A stretch of DNA of 17,531 nucleotides from Monosiga brevicollis MX1 (Eukaryota > Opisthokonta > Choanoflagellata > Craspedida > Salpingoecidae). Position 1 is the stretch's first letter. The number at the start of each line of letters is the position of its first letter. The DNA lies in NCBI RefSeq assembly GCF_000002865.3, contig NW_001865077.1, positions 239,154-256,684 on the forward strand. Direction: 5' to 3'. The notes below the pieces were generated by a model that worked only from the letters and a program-made list of their open reading frames with translations, was not told the origin of the DNA and ran no database searches. Shown here one piece after another: positions 11,765 through 17,531 of the stretch. The position numbers and the translations under genes were made by a program.

Positions 11765-11945
11765 AATTCTCAAAATCTCTCTCTAATCTCTCTCTCCCTG
11801 AATCTCTCTCCAAATCTCTATCTCCCAAACTCCTCTGAATATCTCTCTCTCTGAATCTCTCTCTCTGAATCTCTCTCTCACTCTCTCTCTCTCTCTCTTA
11901 TTATTTTTCTCGAAAGAGAGAGAGCACCGAAGGGGAGGAGAACAG
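11645..11945. promoter_or_regulatory. Compact bidirectional promoter between TMTC and the PDI-MANF fusion gene
   Basis: Only 301 bases separate the two proposed start codons, which point away from each other. More than half is perfect or decayed CT repeat. I looked for, and did not see, a CCAAT-N9-CCACG ER stress element or an obvious TATA box. Shared regulation is inferred from the geometry and from the common ER role of the two products. Confidence 0.65.
11713..11899. repeat. CT microsatellite with a decayed CT-rich extension
   Basis: A perfect CT run occupies 11713-11763. It is followed by imperfect blocks, mostly AATCTCTCTCTCT-like units separated by GA, AAA or CC interruptions, and a final clean CT run to 11898. 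It looks like an old tract accumulating mutations. Confidence 0.95.
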
Positions 11946-13835
11946 ATGATGATGGGCAACGGTCGCGGCGGCAGTTGCGGTGGCGGTCGCGACATGCGGG
12001 GGAAGGGGCGGCCGTGGATGTCGACGGTTGGATTTGTGGTGATGGTGGTGGTGGGGTTGTTGTGTGTGGGTTTGGTTCCTGGGGCAGCAGGCTTTTACAG
12101 TAAAAAAGGCGATGTGATCGTGCTGGATTCGCCGGCGCTGTTGGATAGCCTCGAGGCCAGCAACTACCTTTGGTTTGTCGAACTGTATCGGGAGGGCTGC
12201 GGCTACTGTCAGCAGCTGACGCCCCACTGGACGGAGCTTGCAGGCAAGCTCAAGCGGGTAAGTGCTGCGCCGAGGGTGAGGCGTGAGGCGTGAGAGTCCC
12301 TCGTAGATCCAACTGTATTCCCCGCCCGTCGCGCTCACGTTTTGGTGGTGGCTCCGATCGGGCTGTCGACAGCTGGTGCGCGTGGCCGCCCTCGACGTTG
12401 AAAAGAATGGCCCGTTGTTACAGACCATGATGCAGCGGTATGACTTTGATGTCAAGGGCGTGCCCACCATCATCATGCTCAAGCCCTGGGGCAAGAAAGA
12501 TGGCACCATGTCGAAAAAGCGTATCGATTACAACGGTGAGCGCACCGCTCAAGCCCTGTACAAGGCCGCCGTCAAGCACATGCCCGACTACACCACCTTT
12601 GTCACCGCAGCCAGCCTTGACCGCTTCACGGCCGGTGACCAGGCCAAGGCTGTGCTTTTCACGCCCAAGGCCCAAACGCCTGTCATGTGGAAGGGCTTGG
12701 CCAGCAAGTATCGTCACCGCCTCGAGCTGGGCGTGACGCTCGACGATGATGCAACCCAGCTGCGCGACCTGCTAGGCCTTGAGCGGTTTCCCACTGTTCG
12801 CATCTATACAAACGGCTCTCATGTCGATTTCACCGGCACCACCAACTTTCTCAACCTCGACCTCTTCCTGTCGCAGCACGCCGCTGCCAAGCCGAGTCGC
12901 CCCACCCCGCCCAATTCCAGCAGCGGCTCCTCACAGTCCACTGCCAAAGACCAGTCCGACCCTAAGAACCGATCAAAAACCGGGGCCAAGAAAAGTACAA
13001 CCAAGAGCAAGTCCAAAGCAAGCGCGTCCCCCGCGCGCACCGACCTTCGCACTCTCTCGACAAAGAAGCTTAACAAGGTCCTTGCCACAAGATGGTCACC
13101 CTGGTCCCGCGCATTGTCCCCGATGATGCCCATGCCTTTTTTTTTTTTTTTTTTTTTTCACTTTCTGGCTTTCCGCCTCTCTTGGGCTCACACCCGTGGT
13201 AGATGAAAATTCGTGAGCTCAAGTTGATTCTCGACGAGTACAACGCACCCTGCCGAGGCTGCATCGAGAAACAGCATTACATTGACCGCGTTCTCGAGGT
13301 CGGGCTTGCCGGCACGCCTTTTCGTCCCGGAGATGTCATTTCTACCCGCCGCAGCCATGCTTGACCCGTGTTTTGCTCCACCCGCTCAGCTCAAAAAGCA
13401 GGGTCTGCTGCCCACGCAGCGACTGGCTTCGGAAGAAGACAAGGCCCAGGCCCAGAAGCCCCGCACTTGCACGGTCCGTGTCCCCGTCGCGCTGCAACCA
13501 CGCTCCACCCCCCGGTTGTAGAGGTCGATCTTCAGCCGAACACTAATGTCTTGCCATGATGATTAAATCAGGCTAAGCTCAAAGTGGCGCAACAGGAACT
13601 CAAGACTCTGCGTGCCGAAAATGAGGCCTTGCGCAAGGAAGTGGAGCAGCTGAAGCAAACCGGCCACTGTCACTCGGAAGACACGCATGAAGACTTGTAC
13701 CTAGCTGATGAGGAGGACGGATACATCGAGTTGATCGAGGATGAACCAGACAATGACGATGAGGATGATACAGAAGAGACTTCAATTCAGGATGACGACG
13801 ATGGTGAGGAAGAACAAGATGAGGACATTGAATAG
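11946..13835 (+). CDS. Secretory-pathway thioredoxin/PDI protein fused to a MANF-type C-terminal domain, coiled coil and acidic tail
   Basis: Exons: 11946-12257, 12373-13077, 13203-13298, 13390-13473, 13572-13835, giving 486 residues; all phases are zero. A signal-peptide-like hydrophobic run spans about 25-49 (possibly started from the ATG at 12018). A thioredoxin domain follows with active site CGYC (85-88) and the cis-proline GVPTI (135), as in PDI family oxidoreductases. A second thioredoxin-like fold without CXXC spans about 175-275 (KAVLFTPKAQTP, LERFPTVRIY). After a Ser/Lys-rich linker, exons 2 and 3 join to LSTKKLNKMKIRELK, with CRGC at 356-359. This aligns without gaps to the SAP-like C-terminal domain of MANF/CDNF, including its CXXC. 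A coiled coil (about 400-430) and an Asp/Glu-rich tail end the protein in DEDIE, not a KDEL-type signal. ER oxidative folding or stress protection is inferred. The thioredoxin call is firm; the fusion depends on the splice 13078-13202. Confidence 0.82.
13137..13158. repeat. 22-base T homopolymer within an intron
   Basis: It lies in intron 2 of the PDI-MANF fusion gene (13078-13202), 44 bases before the AG acceptor, so it may extend the pyrimidine tract. Its length is prone to sequencing and replication error, but because it is intronic it does not affect the frame. Confidence 0.9.
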
Positions 13836-14261
13836 ATTTGAAAGTAGTCATGAACCCAGAGGCATGGAAATGACCCAACGCTGGCGCGCCCCATTTTCGC
13901 TTCAAATCCCTGTTGGCGCGTGCCAGCTCCGACCCTACCAACTGCCGGCATTTGCAGTAATTTAATTTTTTTGGTTTTCTTCCCAGGTATCACTCTGCAG
14001 ACCCACACGTGCTCAAACGGATTGAAACCATTGAGAGGCTGTCAAGCAGGGAGTGGGACGGTACAATCTGAATTCACATGTCAACCAATAACATTTGTCA
14101 ATCAATCAATGGGGAAGAGAAATTAATCCACGCCCCCTGGGAGCGGAAAGAGGCCAAACAGGCTACAGCTCAAGGGTGACGCGACGCAAACCAAGAGTGC
14201 AATTAGCACTGGCGATTACTCAGTCCGATCGCAGGCCTAGAGCTGGTCCTTGTTTGGCAGC
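13836..14261. other. Convergent 3' intergenic region
   Basis: 426 bases between the stop codons of the PDI-MANF fusion gene (plus) and DNAI2 (minus). There is no convincing coding sequence or microsatellite. A good splice-acceptor-like pyrimidine tract ends in CAG at 13984-13986 on the plus strand, and a short AATC repeat lies near 14096-14110. No AATAAA is seen on either strand. Confidence 0.55.
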
Positions 14262-16668
14262 TCAAGCCTCCGCATTGACGGCAGGCTCACTGAGACGGCT
14301 AGCGCTTTGCTTCTCGTAGTAGTCGGGGTCCACCGAACTCCAAAAGTTCTTCTCGGCTGCTGCCACGGGGTCCTGCAAGGCGAGTATTCATGAGACAAGA
14401 GACGTGATCCCATCGCGGCCACTAAAGAGAGGTCGTCAACTCACCTCTTCATCGTCGTCGGGGACGGGTTGGGTTCCACCGGGGCGGGCCGAGCGAATGC
14501 GCTGCTGCAATGCCAGCTCGCGCACCCGCGAAGCCAACAACTTTTCGCGCGACGTTTCACGATCCAACAGCTGTGGCAACGCCAATTACAGTTCAAACGG
14601 AGACGATGCCAAGATGAGAAACATGTGTGTTATGGCACCACGACCAGAACAACCAGAAGCAATCAAATGTGACCCGCGGGAGACACGAGCATGATTTACA
14701 AAAACAAGCAGGATGGGGCGGGGGCCACGCTGGAACGTACGCCTGCCATGGCGGCCTTCTCGTTGTTGCCCTGCATGTTGACGAGACCATCGCTGAGCTC
14801 GAGCAGCGTAACGGCACCGTCGCTGCTGCCCACGGCAATGACGTTGGAGTTTTCGGCAGCGGCGATGGAGCGGACGGGGCTGTCGCTGACGGGCACGGTG
14901 AGAGCAGCCTCGGCTTGTTTGAAGAGGTAGTCGTACACGTCGATAGCACCGTCCGAGCGACCCACAAAGGAAACGGCGGGGCGGGTGTGTGACCACACGC
15001 CGCAGGTGAGGTAGCAAGGGTAATATTTGGACCACAGAACTGCCGACTCGCGGACGTCCTCGCACCAGACGCGAGCGGTCCAGTCACCCACGGACAAGAA
15101 GTACTTGGGAGAGAAGGGATTGCGACGAATGCTGTAGACAGGTCCGTGGTGGCCCTCAAAAGTGCTGGCCAGCTTCTCCGCTGGGGACTTGCCCTTGCGG
15201 TTGCCGTTGATGATGACACCTTGTTCAGTGCCGACCATGAAGCGGGTGGGCATGGTTGACTCAAAGTCAGCGACGATACCCCCCATCATCTGCTCATTGA
15301 CGTCAAGCTGCAGCACCTCGGTCGGAGCATCCAGCTTGCGCGAGTCCCACCACATGACCTGACCGTCTGTGGAGGTGGAGAAGAACTCGGTGCCAGTTTT
15401 GGAGGACATGTAGCAGAGACCGTGCACGGGATCGCGATGGCTCGCCTCAATCGGGGTGGTGGCCATGGGCCGTGAGCCCTTGCGCACGTCCCAAAGCGCA
15501 ATCTGACCGTTGTAGCAGCCGCCCAGGAGGACGTGAACGTCCTTGGGGTTGTACTGCAGGCTCACGAGTGGTGATGAAGGGGACAGCGTTTGCTCAGGCG
15601 CGTTGGGCTTGTCGAGGTTCCAAATGTATGAGTCGTAGGACATGCCCTCTGGTGCTTGCTGAAACTCGAGGACCGAGTAGGCCACGGCCAATCGTCCGCT
15701 ACCATCTGGGTTCCACGACAAGCTGTTCTCGAGAGGAAAAGAGGAAACCGAATGTAAGACATCAGTCAGGAAGAGTGGCACAGAAGAAGAAGAAGAAGCA
15801 TATGCAGAAGAAGAAGCACATGCACAGCATCGATGGGCGGGCTCAAGAGAACAAGGGAGAATACAGGAAGCAAAAGTGGTTGCGCCGGGACGCGGCAGCA
15901 AGAAAGAAGAGCGCACCTATTGGCAGAGCGGGCAATCTTTTGAGGGTCTCGCAAGACGTTGATGGTACGCGCCGACGGGGGCTCGAGCTCCGCAGCTACG
16001 CTGGGCTCGGGGAAGTAGTCTTCGTAAATGTCCAGGGCATTGTTCTGTTGGATCAAATGTTCCAACTGGCTGGCCGCATCGAGAACCTGGTGCTGATAAC
16101 CTTCATCCTTTTCAATCTTCTTCCTGAAGCGATTCACCTGCTCCACCTGGCGCAGGGTGATTGAACGAGTCCAAAACACAAGAGGCGACGCATTCGATGT
16201 ACGTGAGGGGTGGGCTGGGGTTGGCTGGGCATCGTGAGCAATGAGCAGCAAGCCAAGCCTAGTACCTCGGTGCAGTCAACATCGCGTGGCCAGCCACCCT
16301 CAACATGGTTCATGCCGTTCTCGGTAAACTCTGCCGTCTCAGTATTCACCTGAACACAAAGCGAGGCAGGAGAGGGATGTCAGGCCCCAAACGCACAACG
16401 CACAACGCACAACGGTCGTATGATGAAGACTGTTGTTAGCAGCGCCAGCTAGCCAAAGCACGGGGGGGCGACACGACGACCACACCTCATGTTCGGAGAA
16501 TTCACGGGTGTTTTGCACGGCAATATCGGCAGGGTTGCGGTCAATGTAGTCCTTGGCCAGGCTGGGATTGGGCTCGATGTCGGCCAGAATTTCGGCCTTG
16601 CGATCGGTGAAAACACACTGCCGGCCGAAATCACGGCGCTTCTTCTGGTACACGTACACAATCTCCAT
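14262..16668 (-). CDS. DNAI2: Axonemal outer-arm dynein intermediate chain 2 (DNAI2/IC69 type), complete, 6 exons
   Basis: WD-repeat intermediate chain of the flagellar outer dynein arm, which tethers the motor complex to the doublet microtubule. Exons in transcription order: 16668-16486, 16349-16266, 16146-15917, 15722-14741, 14570-14445, 14372-14262; 1716 bases, 571 residues plus TGA, close to the roughly 600 of animal DNAI2. The N-terminus MEIVYVYQKKRRDFGRQC and the blocks NHVEGGWPRDV, RFRKKIEKDEGY, NALDIYEDYF and LSWNPDGSGRLAVAYS are near-identical to the family. The large fourth exon holds the WD40 propeller (HVLLGGCYNGQIALWDVRKG, STDGQVMWWDSRK, FMVGTEQGVI, GHHGPVYSIRRNPF, SVGDWTARVW). 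The last exons give the charged tail (LLDRETSREKLLASR). Its presence implies a motile flagellum. Confidence 0.95.
15780..15821. repeat. GAA-rich triplet stretch within a DNAI2 intron
   Basis: Two short runs of GAA triplets, around a CATATGCA spacer, lie inside the intron 15723-15916. On the sense (minus) strand they form a TTC-rich tract some 60 to 100 bases before the acceptor, so they may simply act as pyrimidine sequence. Confidence 0.7.
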
Positions 16669-16937
16669 TGTGCCTGATCGCCTAGCTGCCTGAAGTCCGC
16701 AAAATCAAGCCGAGTTGCCAAAAGCAAGCCAAGAGCTGGACTGCATCAGCGCGCACAGCCCGATGAGTGGTTGAACGGTGAGCCATCGACACCTTGTGTT
16801 CGCCCGTTCCCACGGTGCAGGCAGAGATGTGCTGACGTACCAAAGGCACTGCCACACGGACCACACAGCCCTCTATAACATCCAACAATCCAGCCAACAA
16901 ATGCCAAGGCGAACAGCAGCCACCAGCCCGCCTCAAA

Positions 16938-16957
16938 GCAGCAGCAGCAGCAGCAGC
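16938..16957. repeat. AGC (CAG-type) triplet repeat
   Basis: Six to seven AGC units in the divergent intergenic region. They are not in a frame joined to either gene by the models given here. Confidence 0.85.
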
Positions 16958-16987
16958 GACCCCCGTTTGACGTCCAGCGGTCGTCGC

Positions 16988-17050
16988 TCGCTCTCTCTCT
17001 CTCTCTTGCTCTCTCTCTCTCTCTCGCTTCTCTCTCTCTCTCACTCTCTC
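16988..17050. repeat. Interrupted CT microsatellite
   Basis: CT runs broken by TTG, GCTT and CA. It is the third divergent promoter in the window to carry a CT tract on the plus strand. Confidence 0.93.
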
Positions 17051-17250
17051 AGCGTCGCTGGGTCGTCAGATCAGCGGTTGATAGGGAAATAAACTCCAAC
17101 ACGGTTGCTCCCCGTGTTGTTCATCCTCCCGGCTTGACAGCAAATTAATGTCAGACGTTTGTGTAATTGTCAGAACTTTTAAAATCATCATTTTGTTGAC
17201 AAAAAAATAAAAAAAAGTCGACAAAAAAGAAAAAAAGAAAATCGCGCGAA

Positions 17251-17531
17251 ATGGCGGCGCCGCCGCGATCACTGAGCGCCATCACGGCGTTGAAGCAGCG
17301 CTGTGAAGATCGGCTCAAGCATGATGAGGCCAAGGTCTGTATCTTCATCTACTCTGTAGCTCCATGTCCTTGGTGTTGCAGCTCGATAAGACTTGATACG
17401 CTGTTCTCAACGCTCGCTGTGGCTCGTAGGTCAAGTTCTTGCAGGACAGTGTGGACACGACCTCAAAGACCGTCGATAGCATGGTAGGATCGGCCCGGGC
17501 CAGCCAGAGGCTGAGGTTGCCTGCCAATTCA
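17251..17531 (+). CDS. EXOC7: Exo70/EXOC7-like exocyst subunit, N-terminal fragment (continues beyond the right edge)
   Basis: Exons 17251-17334 and 17430-17483 are visible, joined in phase 0 across the intron 17335-17429; a donor (ATG|GTAGGA) then opens a second intron running off the window. The 46 visible residues include LKQRCEDRLKHDEAK followed by VKFLQDSVDTTSKTVDSM. This matches the N-terminal coiled coil of Exo70 (in animals, an IEDKLKQEEETLSFIRDSL-type pattern ending in a MV dipeptide). Exo70 tethers secretory vesicles at the plasma membrane by binding phosphoinositides, but that domain is outside the window. Only a short segment supports the call, so another coiled-coil protein is possible. 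The ATG lies directly after an A-rich leader. Confidence 0.6.

Larger units (their letters stand above)
16669..17250. promoter_or_regulatory. Divergent intergenic region between DNAI2 and the Exo70-like gene
   Basis: 582 bases between two head-to-head start codons. It contains an AGC triplet run (16938-16957), an interrupted CT tract (about 16988-17050) and a strongly A-rich stretch directly before the Exo70-like ATG. No further gene was recognised. Both promoters must lie here, since the neighbouring starts are both well supported by homology. Confidence 0.6.

Noticed and set aside
13033-13055. An internal ARTDL sequence resembling the RTDL ER-retention end of MANF
   Set aside because: Retention signals act only at the extreme C-terminus, and here it lies before the MANF-like domain, inside the protein. 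It is probably coincidence.

Overview
The window is nuclear DNA from an intron-rich, fairly GC-rich eukaryote. Six protein genes can be read by joining short exons across about 47 introns, all GT-AG and roughly 66-208 bases long, and the reading phase holds at every junction proposed. The gene set (axonemal dynein intermediate chain, TMTC O-mannosyltransferase, SNX29-like sorting nexin, Exo70, a DUF3754 protein) points to a flagellated unicellular relative of animals. A choanoflagellate of the Monosiga/Salpingoeca kind fits best; this is inferred from gene content and gene architecture, not proven. I saw no bacterial, viral, transposon, tRNA, rRNA or CRISPR features.

Layout, left to right, with strictly alternating strands: (1) SNX29-like RUN/coiled-coil gene, minus, 3195 to beyond the left edge. 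(2) DUF3754/TMEM143-like membrane protein, plus, 4485-7784, 16 exons. (3) TMTC protein, minus, 11644-8044, 10 exons. (4) A secreted-pathway thioredoxin/PDI protein fused to a MANF-type C-terminal (SAP-like, CXXC) domain, a coiled coil and an acidic tail, plus, 11946-13835, 5 exons. (5) Outer-arm dynein intermediate chain DNAI2, minus, 16668-14262, 6 exons. (6) The first two exons of an Exo70/EXOC7-like gene, plus, from 17251 to beyond the right edge.

The genes therefore meet head-to-head at three divergent intergenic regions (3196-4484, 11645-11945, 16669-17250) and tail-to-tail at two convergent ones (7785-8043, 13836-14261). All three divergent regions carry long CT/GA microsatellites, always CT on the plus strand; neither convergent region does. 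This suggests the tracts are promoter features.

The most notable item is gene 4. It combines a CXXC thioredoxin domain with a domain that aligns without gaps to the C-terminal domain of the ER stress factor MANF, including its CXXC. It shares a promoter region of only about 300 bases with TMTC, another ER protein-maturation factor, so the two may be co-regulated.
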